DNA of 9,576 nt from Enterobacteriaceae bacterium UBA2655 (GCA_002359495.1 DENB01000088.1:1-9576), one strand, 5' to 3'; counted from the stretch's first letter, positions 1-8,061 are shown. Numbers and translations: made by a program. The notes: generated from the letters alone by a model not told the origin.

Positions 1-66
1 GATATTATTTCTACCGGCCCGGACCGTAGCGAAACGATGATTCTGCGCGATCCGTTCGACGCTTAA
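1..66 (+). CDS. purA: Adenylosuccinate synthetase, 3' end only
   Basis: The first 21 codons plus a TAA stop are the C-terminal end of adenylosuccinate synthetase, which joins IMP and aspartate with GTP hydrolysis in the first committed step of AMP synthesis in the cytoplasm. The visible residues (DIISTGPDRSETMILRDPFD, then A) are nearly identical to the E. coli PurA C-terminus as I remember it. The gene enters from the left edge, so its start and active site are outside the window. purA directly upstream of nsrR is the standard enterobacterial order, which supports the call. An intrinsic terminator follows 7 bases after the stop. Confidence 0.96.
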   Translation, partial: DIISTGPDRSETMILRDPFDA

Positions 67-73
67 TTGACCC

Positions 74-102
74 AGGCCGGACATTGTCCGGCCTCTGTTT
101 TT
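74..102 (+). terminator. Intrinsic terminator of purA
   Basis: A perfect 9-bp stem, AGGCCGGAC (74-82) with GTCCGGCCT (86-94), encloses an ATT loop and is followed by CTG and five T (98-102). It sits just after the purA stop, so it should separate purA from the nsrR-rnr transcription unit. Confidence 0.92.
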
Positions 103-256
103 CTGCTTGCTGGCTCCGCTTACCCTGTCCTGTTCTCATCCAATCGTAAGTTGCCTGAAAAAATGCCCCGGCATCCCTGCGCTGGTTTATCATCTTATCT
201 AAGCGCAACGCGAATACAGGGTCGAAAATGACCTTTGCTGATCCACTGAGGTTGAT
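103..256 (+). other. Intergenic region upstream of nsrR, promoter not resolved
   Basis: These 154 bases must carry the promoter of the nsrR operon, but I do not see a convincing -35/-10 pair. TATCAT (188-193) is a possible -10 without a matching -35 at normal spacing, and TTGCCT (151-156) is a possible -35 without a -10. A near-palindrome, ATGCC-CC-GGCAT (163-174), lies where a regulator could bind. A reading frame on the minus strand across this stretch has no ribosome binding site and resembles nothing I know. Confidence 0.4.
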
Positions 257-700
257 GTGCAGCTAACGAGTTTTACTGATTACGGCTTGCGGGCGTTGAT
301 TTATCTGGCGACGCTGCCTGAGGGTCGTTTGACCAACATTACCGCAGTAACCGAAACCTATGGTGTCTCACGCAATCATATGGTGAAAATCATTAACCAG
401 CTAAGCCGCGCGGGTTTTGTCGCGGCGATACGCGGGAAAAACGGCGGCATTCGTTTAGGCATGGATGCGGATAAAATCATCATCGGCGACGTTGTACGTA
501 AAATGGAGCCGCTACAATTAGTTGACTGCACCGGCTGCAGCATTACTCCCGCGTGTCGCTTACGAAAGGCGATGAGCGATGCTATTCAGCTCTTTTTACA
601 GGAGCTGGACAAATACACGCTGGCAGACTTAGTCAAAGGTAACGAACCTTTGTATCACATTTTATTGTCCGAACCGCCGGTGGCAATGACCCATAAATGA
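257..700 (+). CDS. nsrR: Nitric oxide-sensing transcriptional repressor NsrR
   Basis: An Rrf2-family regulator of 147 residues (E. coli 141, with a slightly longer C-terminus here). In this family an Fe-S cluster senses nitric oxide and, when nitrosylated, releases repression of NO-detoxification genes such as hmp. The N-terminal winged helix-turn-helix spans about residues 1-75 (recognition region [20 protein letters not shown]). Asp8 and Arg12, in FTDYGLR, match the cluster-contacting Asp and its partner known from studied NsrR proteins. The cluster cysteines are at 91, 94 and 100, giving CX2CX5C; E. coli NsrR has CX4CX5C as I recall it. The start is GTG, as in E. coli, with a GAGG ribosome binding site (248-251) 5 bases upstream. 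rnr follows after 16 bases, so the two are surely cotranscribed. Confidence 0.93.
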   Translation: MQLTSFTDYGLRALIYLATLPEGRLTNITAVTETYGVSRNHMVKIINQLSRAGFVAAIRGKNGGIRLGMDADKIIIGDVVRKMEPLQLVDCTGCSITPACRLRKAMSDAIQLFLQELDKYTLADLVKGNEPLYHILLSEPPVAMTHK

Positions 701-716
701 CATCGGAGGAACCGCT

Positions 717-3155
717 ATGTCAAAAGATCCTTTTCAGGAAAGAGAAGCTGAAAAATACGAAAATCCCATTCCGAGCCGGGAGTTTATTCTCGCTCACTTA
801 GAAAAACGGGAAAAACCCGCCAGCCGCGACGACCTGGCGCAGGAACTGAACCTGAGCGGAGAAGAGCAGCTGGAAGCGCTGCGCCGCCGCCTGCGCGCCA
901 TGGAGCGCGATGGCCAGTTAGTCTTTACCCGTCGTCAGTGCTATGCGCTGCCGGAAAGGCTTGACCTGCTACGCGGCAAAGTGATCGGCCATCGCGACGG
1001 CTACGGCTTTCTGCGCGTGGAAGGTCAGAAAGACGATCTCTATCTCTCCGCCGAGCAGATGAAAATGTGCATGCACGGCGACGTGATCCTGGCGCAACCG
1101 CTGGGCGCCGATCGCAAAGGCCGTCGCGAAGCGCGCGTGGTGCGCGTGCTTGAACCGCGCAACAACCAGATCGTGGGCCGCTACTTCACCGACGCCGGCG
1201 TCGGTTTCGTGGTGCCGGACGACAGCCGCCTGAGCTTCGATATTCTCGTTCCGCCGGAAGAGACGATGAGCGCGCGCATGGGCTTCGTGGTGGTGGTGGA
1301 GCTGACGCAGCGGCCGACGCGTCGCACCAAAGCGATCGGTAAAGTCATTGAAGTGCTGGGCGACAACATGGGCACCAGCATGGCGGTCGATATGGCGCTG
1401 CGCACCCATGAGATCCCGCACGTCTGGCCAGAAGAAGTGGAACGACAGATCGCCTCGCTGAGCGAAGAGGTGCCGGAATCGGCGAAACAGGGACGCGTCG
1501 ATCTGCGCGATCTGCCGCTGGTCACTATCGATGGCGAAGACGCGCGCGATTTCGACGACGCCGTCTACTGCGAGAAAAAACGCGGCGGCGGCTGGCGCCT
1601 GTGGGTCGCCATTGCCGACGTCAGCTACTACGTACGTCCCGGCACGCCGCTGGACAACGAAGCGCACCAGCGCGGCACTTCGGTCTATTTCCCGTCGCAG
1701 GTGGTGCCGATGCTGCCGGAAGTGCTCTCTAACGGCCTCTGCTCGCTCAATCCGCAGGTGGATCGCCTCTGCATGGTGTGCGAGATGACGGTCTCGGCGA
1801 AGGGCAAGCTGACCGGCTTCAAGCATTACGAAGCGGTGATGAATTCCCATGCGCGTCTGACCTACACCAAAGTATGGAATATTCTGCAAGGCAATCAGGA
1901 GCTGCGCGAACAGTATGCGCCGCTGGTCAAGCACCTTGAAGAGCTGCATACGATGTACAAGGCGCTGGAAGAGGCGCGCGAGCAGCGCGGCGGTATTTCA
2001 TTTGAAACCGAAGAAGCGAAATTTATCTTCAACGCCGAGCGCCGTATCGATCGCGTCGAGCGCACGGTACGCAACGACGCCCACAAGCTGATCGAAGAGT
2101 GCATGATCCTGGCGAACATCGCCTCGGCGCGCTTCGTCGAGAAAAACGAAGAGCCTGCGCTGTTCCGCGATCACGATCGCCCGAGCGACGACAGCATCAC
2201 CAGTTTCCGCACCGTGCTTAACGAGCTGGGACTGAGCCTGACCGGCGGCGCAAAGCCGCAGCCGCTGGATTACGCCGAGCTGCTGTCGCAGATCGCCGAT
2301 CGTCCCGACGCGGAAATGCTGCAGACCATGCTGCTGCGCTCGATGAAACAGGCGGTATACGATCCGGAAAACCGCGGCCACTTCGGTCTGGCGTTGGCCT
2401 CCTACGCGCACTTCACCTCGCCGATTCGTCGCTATCCCGATCTGCTGCTGCATCGCGCCATCAAATATCTGCTGGCGAAAGAGCAGGGCGAAGTGAAAGG
2501 CAACACCACGCCCACCGGCGGTTATCACTACGATATGCCGCAGATGCTGCAGCTGGGCCAGCACTGTTCGATGACCGAACGCCGGGCCGACGAAGCGACG
2601 CGCGACGTGGCGGACTGGCTGAAGTGCGACTTTATGCAGGATCATGTCGGCAGCGTCTTCAACGGCGTGATCGCCAGCGTCACCGGCTTCGGCTTCTTTG
2701 TGCGGCTTAACGATCTCTTTATCGACGGTCTGGTGCATGTCTCCAGTCTCGATAACGATTACTACCGTTTCGATGCGGTTGGTCAGCGTCTGATCGGTGA
2801 GTCGGGCGGCCGGACTTATCGTCTCGGCGATGCGGTGGAAGTGCGTGTTGAAGCGGTGCATATGGACGAGCGCAAAATCGATTTTGTGCTTATCTCCAGC
2901 CAGCGTCAGCCGCGCGGCGCGGGCAAAACCGCGCGCGACAGGACGAAGCGCGAAGGCAAGGCGCCGCCGAAACGCCGCCGCGAGATGGGCAAAAGTGTCA
3001 ATTTCGAACCGGACGCGGCATTCCGCGGCGGGAAGAAGAAAGCCGCTAAAGCGAAGACGGAGAAAAAAAGTAAAAATCCGTCGGAAAAAACCCGTAAAAT
3101 CGCCGCCACCATGAAAGCGAAACGCGCTGCGAAGAAGAAAGCCAGCACGGCCTGA
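717..3155 (+). CDS. rnr: Ribonuclease R, 3'-5' exoribonuclease
   Basis: RNase R degrades structured RNA from the 3' end, serving mRNA and rRNA quality control, tmRNA-linked decay and cold growth. At 812 residues it is full length (E. coli 813). Visible domains: N-terminal helix-turn-helix (about 20-75), two cold-shock domains (about 83-140 and 150-220), the catalytic RNB domain (about 260-600), an S1 RNA-binding domain (about 644-727) and a Lys/Arg-rich tail (728-812) that in the family helps unwind duplexes. The RNB metal-binding aspartates D272, D278, D280 and D281 are intact in [11 protein letters not shown], at the same numbers as in E. coli, and the [10 protein letters not shown] signature is present. 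GGAGGA (705-710) sits 6 bases before the ATG. It lies between nsrR and rlmB as in other enterics. Many frames on the other strand are high-GC shadows. Confidence 0.97.
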   Translation: MSKDPFQEREAEKYENPIPSREFILAHLEKREKPASRDDLAQELNLSGEEQLEALRRRLRAMERDGQLVFTRRQCYALPERLDLLRGKVIGHRDGYGFLRVEGQKDDLYLSAEQMKMCMHGDVILAQPLGADRKGRREARVVRVLEPRNNQIVGRYFTDAGVGFVVPDDSRLSFDILVPPEETMSARMGFVVVVELTQRPTRRTKAIGKVIEVLGDNMGTSMAVDMALRTHEIPHVWPEEVERQIASLSEEVPESAKQGRVDLRDLPLVTIDGEDARDFDDAVYCEKKRGGGWRLWVAIADVSYYVRPGTPLDNEAHQRGTSVYFPSQVVPMLPEVLSNGLCSLNPQVDRLCMVCEMTVSAKGKLTGFKHYEAVMNSHARLTYTKVWNILQGNQELREQYAPLVKHLEELHTMYKALEEAREQRGGISFETEEAKFIFNAERRIDRVERTVRNDAHKLIEECMILANIASARFVEKNEEPALFRDHDRPSDDSITSFRTVLNELGLSLTGGAKPQPLDYAELLSQIADRPDAEMLQTMLLRSMKQAVYDPENRGHFGLALASYAHFTSPIRRYPDLLLHRAIKYLLAKEQGEVKGNTTPTGGYHYDMPQMLQLGQHCSMTERRADEATRDVADWLKCDFMQDHVGSVFNGVIASVTGFGFFVRLNDLFIDGLVHVSSLDNDYYRFDAVGQRLIGESGGRTYRLGDAVEVRVEAVHMDERKIDFVLISSQRQPRGAGKTARDRTKREGKAPPKRRREMGKSVNFEPDAAFRGGKKKAAKAKTEKKSKNPSEKTRKIAATMKAKRAAKKKASTA

Positions 3156-3174
3156 TTTCTGCGCGCCGCTTTAA

Positions 3175-3196
3175 GCCTCTCTCTTTTGGGAGAGGC
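3175..3196 (+). other. Intergenic hairpin between rnr and rlmB
   Basis: GCCTCTCTC (3175-3183) pairs with GGGAGAGGC (3188-3196) around a TTTT tetraloop, giving 9 bp with one G-T pair. No T tract follows (GTATCGCC), so this is not an intrinsic terminator by the usual rule. It could be an RNA-processing or stability element that uncouples rlmB from rnr, or an attenuating hairpin. Confidence 0.6.
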
Positions 3197-3239
3197 GTAT
3201 CGCCGAACTCTATTTATTCTCCAACCACTGAGCAGATCG

Positions 3240-3974
3240 ATGAGTGAAATAATATTTGGTATCCATGCCGTGCAGGCGCTGCTGGAACGCGATCCCCAAC
3301 GTTTTCAGGAAGTTTTTATTTTAAAAGGACGCGACGATCGCCGTCTGCAGCCGCTGGTTGCCGCACTGGAAGCGCAGGGCATCGTGATTCAGGTGGCGAA
3401 CCGCCAGTGGCTGGATAGCAAAGTGGAAGGTGCGGTTCATCAGGGCATTGTGGCGCGCGTGAAGCCGGGACGTCAGTATCAGGAAGGCGATCTGCCAGAT
3501 CTGCTGGCCGGGCTGGAGCAGCCGTTTTTGCTGATCCTCGACGGCGTCACCGATCCGCATAACCTCGGCGCCTGCCTGCGCAGCGCTGACGCGGCGGGCG
3601 TCCACGCGATCATTGTGCCCAAGGATCGTTCGGCTGCGCTGAATGCGACGGCGAAAAAAGTCGCCAGCGGAGCGGCGGAAAACGTCCCGTTGATCCGCGT
3701 GACCAACCTTGCCCGCACCATGCGCCTGCTGCAGGAGTACAACATCTGGATTGTCGGCACGGCGGGCGAAGCGGACCATACGCTCTACCAGAGCAAAATG
3801 CGCGGCGCGATGGCGCTGGTGATGGGCGCGGAAGGCGAAGGCATGCGCCGCCTGACGCGCGAGCATTGCGACGAGCTGATCAGCATTCCGATGGCGGGCA
3901 GCGTCTCCTCGCTTAACGTCTCCGTCGCGACCGGCATCTGCCTGTTCGAAGCGGTGCGTCAGCGCAGCGCCTAA
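3240..3974 (+). CDS. rlmB: 23S rRNA (guanosine-2251-2'-O) methyltransferase RlmB
   Basis: RlmB methylates the ribose of G2251 in the peptidyl-transferase P-loop of 23S rRNA, using S-adenosylmethionine. The 244-residue protein matches the family length (E. coli 243) and is very close to the E. coli sequence throughout. The N-terminal L30e-like RNA-binding domain covers about 1-75. The C-terminal SPOUT (trefoil-knot) domain covers about 90-244 and keeps the conserved Asn108 and Arg114 ([10 protein letters not shown]), Glu198 (MGAEGEGM), and Ser224 and Asn226 ([10 protein letters not shown]). I use the ATG at 3240 because it gives the family N-terminus ([12 protein letters not shown]). The in-frame ATG at 3186 would add 18 unrelated residues and lies inside the upstream hairpin. 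The ribosome binding site is weak (GAG, 3230-3232). It is probably the last gene of the nsrR-rnr-rlmB unit. Confidence 0.96.
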   Translation: MSEIIFGIHAVQALLERDPQRFQEVFILKGRDDRRLQPLVAALEAQGIVIQVANRQWLDSKVEGAVHQGIVARVKPGRQYQEGDLPDLLAGLEQPFLLILDGVTDPHNLGACLRSADAAGVHAIIVPKDRSAALNATAKKVASGAAENVPLIRVTNLARTMRLLQEYNIWIVGTAGEADHTLYQSKMRGAMALVMGAEGEGMRRLTREHCDELISIPMAGSVSSLNVSVATGICLFEAVRQRSA

Positions 3975-3997
3975 AAAACGCTGGCGTGATCGCCAGC
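3973..3997 (-). terminator. Hairpin after rlmB; terminator-like on the minus strand only
   Basis: A perfect 7-bp stem, GCTGGCG (3980-3986) with CGCCAGC (3991-3997), has a TGAT loop. On the plus strand it is followed by ACAAAACC, not by T, so it is a poor intrinsic terminator for rlmB. On the minus strand the same stem is followed by G and then an uninterrupted T6, formed by the A run at 3973-3978 that overlaps the rlmB stop codon. It therefore looks like a terminator of antisense transcription entering rlmB. On the plus strand it may still act as a 3'-end stabilising hairpin. Confidence 0.55.
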
Positions 3998-4015
3998 ACA
4001 AAACCGTCTCCGCGT

Positions 4016-4044
4016 CAGGCATATCCGCTCGTCGCTCCCATAAT
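4016..4044 (+). promoter_or_regulatory. Candidate aidB promoter
   Basis: CATAAT (4039-4044) is one base from the ideal -10. CAGGCA (4016-4021), 17 bases upstream, is a weak -35 (3 of 6). A C directly before a good -10 with a poor -35 suits sigma-S, which is known to drive E. coli aidB, but that is inference. I do not see an obvious Ada box. Confidence 0.45.
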
Positions 4045-4069
4045 TAGGGAAGCTAACCGAGGAGTGGAT

Positions 4070-5695
4070 ATGACCTGGACCCATACCGTTTTCAATCAGC
4101 CTCATCCGCTTAGCAACAGCAACCTTTTCCTGTCCGACACGCCGCTTTGCGAAGCGGTCGCCCGCGAAGGGGCGGAGTGGGATCGCGAACTGCTGGCCTC
4201 CGTCGGGCTACAGCTCGGCAGCGCCGAATCCCTTGAGCTGGGCCGCCTCGCCAACGCCTCTCCGCCTGAGCTGCTGCGCTTCGACGCGCGCGGCGAACGG
4301 CTGGACGACGTCCGCTTTCATCCCGCCTGGCACCTGCTGATGCAGGGCGTCTGCGCCAATCGCCTGCATAACCTCAGCTGGCAGCCCGACGTGCGGGAAA
4401 ACGCCATGGTCGCGCGCGCCGCGCGCTTTATTCTGCATGCGCAGGTGGAGGCGGGAACGCTCTGTCCGGTGACGATGACGCACGGCGCCGTTCCGCTGTT
4501 GCAGGCCGGACTGCCCGCCTGCTTTCAGGGTTGGCGCGAGCCGTTGCTCTCCGATCGCTATGATGCGCATCTGCAGGCGGGCGATCAGAAGCGCGGCCTG
4601 CTGATCGGCATGGGGATGACGGAAAAGCAGGGCGGCACCGATGTGCCGAGCAACACCACGCGCGCCGATCCGATCGCGCAGGCGGGGCCGGGCGAGGCTT
4701 ACCGCATTACTGGGCATAAATGGTTCTTCTCAGTGCCGCAAAGCGACGCGCACCTGATTCTGGCGCAGGCCAAAGGCGGCCTGAGCTGCTTCTTCTTGCC
4801 GCGCCTGCTGCCCGACGGCAGCCGCAACGCCATTCGCCTGGAGAGGCTGAAGGAGAAGCTGGGCAACCGCTCCAACGCCAGCGCGGAAGTCGAATTCAGC
4901 GACGCCACCGGCTGGCTGTTGGGCGAAGAGGGCGACGGCGTGCGCCTGATCCTGAAAATGGGCGGCATGACGCGCTTCGACTGCGCGCTCGGCAGCCACG
5001 GTCAGATGCGGCGCGCCTTTTCCATCGCGCTTTATCATGCGCATCAGCGTCAGGTGCTGGGCAAAAATCTGGTCGATCAGCCGTTGATGCGTCAGGTGCT
5101 GGGCGCGCAGGCGCTGCAGCTGGAGGGACAAACCGCGCTGCTGATGCGGCTGGCGCGCGCCTGGTCAACGCCGCACCGGGAAGCGGAGCGCGCCTTTTCC
5201 CGCCTTTTTACCCCGGCGGCGAAATATGGCGTCTGCAAAGCGGGCATGCCGTTCGTCGCCGAGTCGATGGAGATTTTAGGCGGCATCGGCTACTGCGAAG
5301 AGAGCGAGCTGCCGCGCCTTTATCGCGAAATGCCGGTCAACAGCATCTGGGAAGGCTCCGGCAACGTGATGTGCCTGGACGTGCTGCGCGTGCTGGCGAA
5401 GCAGGCGGGCGCGCAGGAGTTGCTCAACCATGAATTCGAATCGGTGAAAGGGTGCAATCGCTACTTCGACGCGCGCTGGCGTCAGTTCAGACTGCACCTG
5501 AACGCGGCGGATGAGTCGCAGGCGCGCAACATAACGCAGAATTTGCTGCTGCTGGCGACCGCGACGCAGTTGCTGAAGTATGCCGAACCGCCGCTGGCTG
5601 ACGCCTGGTGTCGGCAGTGGCTGGATAATCGCGGCCCCGGTACGCTGGAGCCGGTGGTTATTGAACGTTTACTGCTGCGCGCCGGCGGCGGCTGA
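4070..5695 (+). CDS. aidB: AidB, acyl-CoA dehydrogenase-like alkylation-response flavoprotein
   Basis: AidB is an FAD protein of the acyl-CoA dehydrogenase superfamily, induced in E. coli by Ada and sigma-S, that binds DNA and protects it from alkylating agents; its exact reaction is unsettled. The 541 residues equal the E. coli length. Diagnostic segments are MGMTEKQGGTDV (181-192, flavin/substrate region), GHKWFFSVPQSDAH (215-228), the GNRSNAS stretch (275-281) and the C-terminal GGIGYCEESELPRLYREMPV run followed by NSIWEGSGN (404-432). The start at 4070 gives the family N-terminus and has GAGGAG (4059-4064) 5 bases upstream. A longer frame from 3986 would run through the promoter and hairpin. 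The C-terminus (RAGGG) lacks the last few residues of the E. coli protein. The 3' end overlaps convergent bsmA by 27 bp. In E. coli the genes yjfIJKLM and yjfC separate it from rlmB; here none are present. Confidence 0.96.
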   Translation: MTWTHTVFNQPHPLSNSNLFLSDTPLCEAVAREGAEWDRELLASVGLQLGSAESLELGRLANASPPELLRFDARGERLDDVRFHPAWHLLMQGVCANRLHNLSWQPDVRENAMVARAARFILHAQVEAGTLCPVTMTHGAVPLLQAGLPACFQGWREPLLSDRYDAHLQAGDQKRGLLIGMGMTEKQGGTDVPSNTTRADPIAQAGPGEAYRITGHKWFFSVPQSDAHLILAQAKGGLSCFFLPRLLPDGSRNAIRLERLKEKLGNRSNASAEVEFSDATGWLLGEEGDGVRLILKMGGMTRFDCALGSHGQMRRAFSIALYHAHQRQVLGKNLVDQPLMRQVLGAQALQLEGQTALLMRLARAWSTPHREAERAFSRLFTPAAKYGVCKAGMPFVAESMEILGGIGYCEESELPRLYREMPVNSIWEGSGNVMCLDVLRVLAKQAGAQELLNHEFESVKGCNRYFDARWRQFRLHLNAADESQARNITQNLLLLATATQLLKYAEPPLADAWCRQWLDNRGPGTLEPVVIERLLLRAGGG

Positions 5696-5992
5696 GCGGC
5701 CATACAGAATCGCGGTCGCATACCATAAGCCGGGCATTACGGTCTCATCGACCATCAAAACTTGATAGTAAGCGGCGCCCGCCTGGTTGGCTTTTTCGGC
5801 CAGCGCGCGCTGCGCATCGTCTGGCGAACCCCGTACGCTAACGCTTATATTGCCCAGCTTCGGCAGGTTCATACCTTGCGCGCGACTCACTTCCTGCGCC
5901 TGCGATGTCGGCGGAGGAGGCGGTTCCGGCGTGGTTTTCAGAGTCGAACAGCCGCTCAGCAACAGCAAAAACGCAATCATTATGTAACGCAT
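5669..5992 (-). CDS. bsmA: BsmA-like DUF1471 (YdgH/BhsA/McbA family) lipoprotein
   Basis: A 107-residue lipoprotein. The signal peptide MRYIMIAFLLLLSGC ends in a lipobox (LSGC, Cys15) with Ser at +2, which predicts outer-membrane sorting. A proline-rich linker follows (PEPPPPPT, about 22-29), then one DUF1471 domain (about 43-100) with the typical SVRGSPDDAQRALAEKA and AAYYQVLMVDETVMPG segments. E. coli BsmA (YjfO) is linked to biofilm, peroxide stress and motility; its mechanism is unknown. I chose the ATG at 5992 because it begins a proper signal peptide and has AAGGA (5999-6003) 6 bases upstream; an in-frame TTG at 6019 would spoil the signal. Its stop lies inside the end of aidB. It lies 58 bases downstream of the chemoreceptor gene on the same strand, with no convincing terminator or promoter between them, so readthrough expression is likely. 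Confidence 0.88.
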   Translation of the reverse strand: MRYIMIAFLLLLSGCSTLKTTPEPPPPPTSQAQEVSRAQGMNLPKLGNISVSVRGSPDDAQRALAEKANQAGAAYYQVLMVDETVMPGLWYATAILYGRSAAAGAQQ

Positions 5993-6050
5993 TACTTTTC
6001 CTTCGCTGGGGATGATCAAGCCTAAAGTTTAACCCATCCCCGCTGCGGCA

Positions 6051-7982
6051 TTAGTTTTTCAGGCTAAAAATGCTAACCAGATGTGTCAGATGATGACCTT
6101 TCTGGCTGAGTGTCTGCGCCGTGGTTTCCGACTGCGTTACCAGACTGCTGTTATGGTGGGTCGCCTGGCTGATTTGATGCATGGCGACATTCACCTGGCC
6201 GATACCGGCCGCCTGCTCCTGCGACGCGACGTTGATCTCGCCCATCAGCTGCTTCACCTGATCGATACGCTGCACGATATTCTCCATCGCGTCGCGCGTC
6301 TGCTCGGAAAGCGTATGGCCTTCTGAAACGTTGCGGATGGAATTTTCGATCAGCGCGTCGATCTCCTTCGCCGCCTGCGCGCTGCGCTGCGCCAGCGCGC
6401 GCACTTCGGCCGCCACCACCGCAAAGCCTTTGCCGTGCTCGCCGGCGCGCGCGGCTTCCACCGCGGCGTTCAGCGCCAGGATATTGGTCTGGAAGGCGAT
6501 AGACTCAATCACATGGGTGATATCGGCGATGCTCTGCGAGGAGACCTTAATGGCCGACATGGTGTTGACCGAACGCGTGACGGTTTCGCCGCCGTGGTTG
6601 ATGGTCTCCGCCGCTTCGGCCACCAGCGCCAGCGCCTGACGCACGTTGGCGGCGGTCTGTTCCACCGTCGCGCCGAACTGCTCCATGCTGGCGGAGGTCT
6701 CTTCGACGCTGCTCGCCTGACGACCAATCTGCTCGCTGATATCGAGGCTGCTGGCAGCGATAGCGTCGGTGCCTTCGCTGATCTCCTGCGCTGCGCCGCG
6801 CACCTGCGCGACAATATCTTCCAGACCGTCGCCGATGCCGTTGATCGCCACGATCAGCTGGCCGATCTCATCCTGACGTCGGGTCTCCAGATGCGCCTGC
6901 AAATTGCCGGCGGCGTACTGCTCCGCCAGATGAATCACCTGCCGCAGGGGTTGGCTGATCGCGCGGCGGCTGAACCAGACGAAGCCGACGGCGAACAGGA
7001 TCACCAGCGCCAGGCCAATCAACATAAACAGGTTGCGGCTGTGGGTAATCGCCGCCAGCAGGCTGGCGCGGCTGACCTCGCCGACAATCACCCAGTTCCA
7101 GCCAGGCAACTGTTGCCAGGCGAGCATTTTGCTTTCGCCGTTCAGCTGGATTTCACGCATGCCGCGCGGCTGGGTTAATAGCTGCTGCTGCAGCGCGGCG
7201 TCCCACGCCGGCAGCTGGCCTTCGCGCTGACGATCGAACAGGAATTCTCCCTGATGTTTCCCGCTGGCGCCGTCCAGCACGTAGAAGTAGCCGCTGTCGC
7301 CAAGGTGGCGAGCCAGCACTTTATCGCGCATCAGCTGATACTGCTTATCAATCTGCACGCCGACGAACAGAATGGCGATCACCGTGCCGCTCTCATCTTT
7401 TACCGGCTGATACTGCGTGATGTAGCGATGACCGAATAGCGAGGCCAGGCCGCGATAGACCTCGCCCTGATTCACTTTCCGCCAGGCTAAAGAGGCGCGA
7501 TCCAGTTTAGTGCCGATAGCGCGGCTGCCGTCCTCTTTTTTCAGCGAGGTGGAGATACGAATGTAATCATCGCCGCTGCGCACGAAAATCGTGGAAACCG
7601 CGCCGGTGCGATCGAAGAAATCGTCAACCGCCACCTGATCGAGATTCAGGGTTTTCAGCCCGGCGCGCAGAGTCGGCGTAGAGAGGTCGCCAATCTGCAC
7701 GGGCGCGCTTTCATCGCGGCTAAAGCGCTTCGGCAGAAAGCTTTGAAACAGCTGGGTGTAGTTCGACACTTCTTCAGAAAGGGCGGCGCTGAACATTGAC
7801 GCCATTTCGCCGATGCCCTCCACCTGATTCTGCATATCGTTAAACGCCAGAGTTTCCAGCTGGCGCGCAGCGTTATGACTTAACGTCAGGGTTAATACAA
7901 ATAATAATATCGCCACGCTGGCAGACGTCAGTACAGACAGCTTAATACCGAGACTCATGGCGCTGAGAGAGCGACGTTTCAT
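6051..7982 (-). CDS. Methyl-accepting chemotaxis protein with Cache sensor domain
   Basis: A complete 643-residue transmembrane chemoreceptor. In order: TM1 (about 15-34), a periplasmic sensor of about 280 residues (35-316), TM2 (318-337), HAMP (338-391) and a cytoplasmic signalling coiled coil. The hairpin tip that binds CheA/CheW is at about 493-515 ([20 protein letters not shown]). The periplasmic part, with the [20 protein letters not shown] segment (138-157) and a membrane-proximal part ending in WNWVIVGEV, resembles the Cache_3-Cache_2 type that binds small ligands such as organic acids or amino acids; the ligand cannot be told from sequence. The C-terminus (SIFSLKN) has no NWETF-like CheR/CheB docking pentapeptide, so adaptation probably depends on other receptors. 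I use the ATG at 7982, with AAAGG (7990-7994) 7 bases upstream. An earlier in-frame start at 8087 adds a cytosolic stretch that runs through the promoter. The gene is absent from this site in E. coli. Confidence 0.93.
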   Translation of the reverse strand: MKRRSLSAMSLGIKLSVLTSASVAILLFVLTLTLSHNAARQLETLAFNDMQNQVEGIGEMASMFSAALSEEVSNYTQLFQSFLPKRFSRDESAPVQIGDLSTPTLRAGLKTLNLDQVAVDDFFDRTGAVSTIFVRSGDDYIRISTSLKKEDGSRAIGTKLDRASLAWRKVNQGEVYRGLASLFGHRYITQYQPVKDESGTVIAILFVGVQIDKQYQLMRDKVLARHLGDSGYFYVLDGASGKHQGEFLFDRQREGQLPAWDAALQQQLLTQPRGMREIQLNGESKMLAWQQLPGWNWVIVGEVSRASLLAAITHSRNLFMLIGLALVILFAVGFVWFSRRAISQPLRQVIHLAEQYAAGNLQAHLETRRQDEIGQLIVAINGIGDGLEDIVAQVRGAAQEISEGTDAIAASSLDISEQIGRQASSVEETSASMEQFGATVEQTAANVRQALALVAEAAETINHGGETVTRSVNTMSAIKVSSQSIADITHVIESIAFQTNILALNAAVEAARAGEHGKGFAVVAAEVRALAQRSAQAAKEIDALIENSIRNVSEGHTLSEQTRDAMENIVQRIDQVKQLMGEINVASQEQAAGIGQVNVAMHQISQATHHNSSLVTQSETTAQTLSQKGHHLTHLVSIFSLKN

Positions 7983-8016
7983 GCTAATACCTTTTTTTGG
8001 TTGCAGGGATACAGGA

Positions 8017-8043
8017 TCAACGGCAGCGGGGAAAAAAGGTTTA
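8017..8043 (-). promoter_or_regulatory. Sigma-28 (FliA) promoter of the chemoreceptor gene
   Basis: Read on the minus strand, TAAA (8043-8040), a 15-base spacer and GCCGTTGA (8024-8017) match the FliA consensus TAAA-N15-GCCGATAA at all four -35 bases and six of eight -10 bases, with ideal spacing. Transcription would start near 8010, giving a leader of about 28 bases before the ATG at 7982. Control by the flagellar sigma factor is what is expected for a chemoreceptor. Confidence 0.8.
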
Positions 8044-8061
8044 GAGAAGAAACCGCGGCGA

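Noticed and set aside
225..235. AAAATGACCTT as an NsrR autoregulatory half-site
   Set aside because: It matches about 8 of 11 bases of the motif as I recall it, too weak by itself and with no partner half.
969..1949. Long minus-strand frame opposite rnr (326 codons), and a similar one at 1998-2861
   Set aside because: Both are antisense to intact, conserved rnr codons, are rich in His/Arg/Ala as expected of high-GC shadows, and match no family.
3186..3239. Longer rlmB start adding 18 residues
   Set aside because: It begins within the intergenic hairpin, has no family counterpart, and the ATG at 3240 gives the conserved N-terminus.
3986..4069. Longer aidB start adding 28 residues
   Set aside because: It runs through the hairpin and the candidate promoter; the ATG at 4070 has a strong ribosome binding site and gives exactly the E. 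coli length.
4720..5433. 237-codon plus-strand frame inside aidB
   Set aside because: It is an Arg/Ala/Gly-rich shadow of the real aidB frame without a ribosome binding site.
6008..6041. GGGGATG ... CATCCCC inverted repeat between the chemoreceptor and bsmA as a terminator
   Set aside because: Seven pairs closing a 20-base loop with no T tract on either strand; too weak for an intrinsic terminator.
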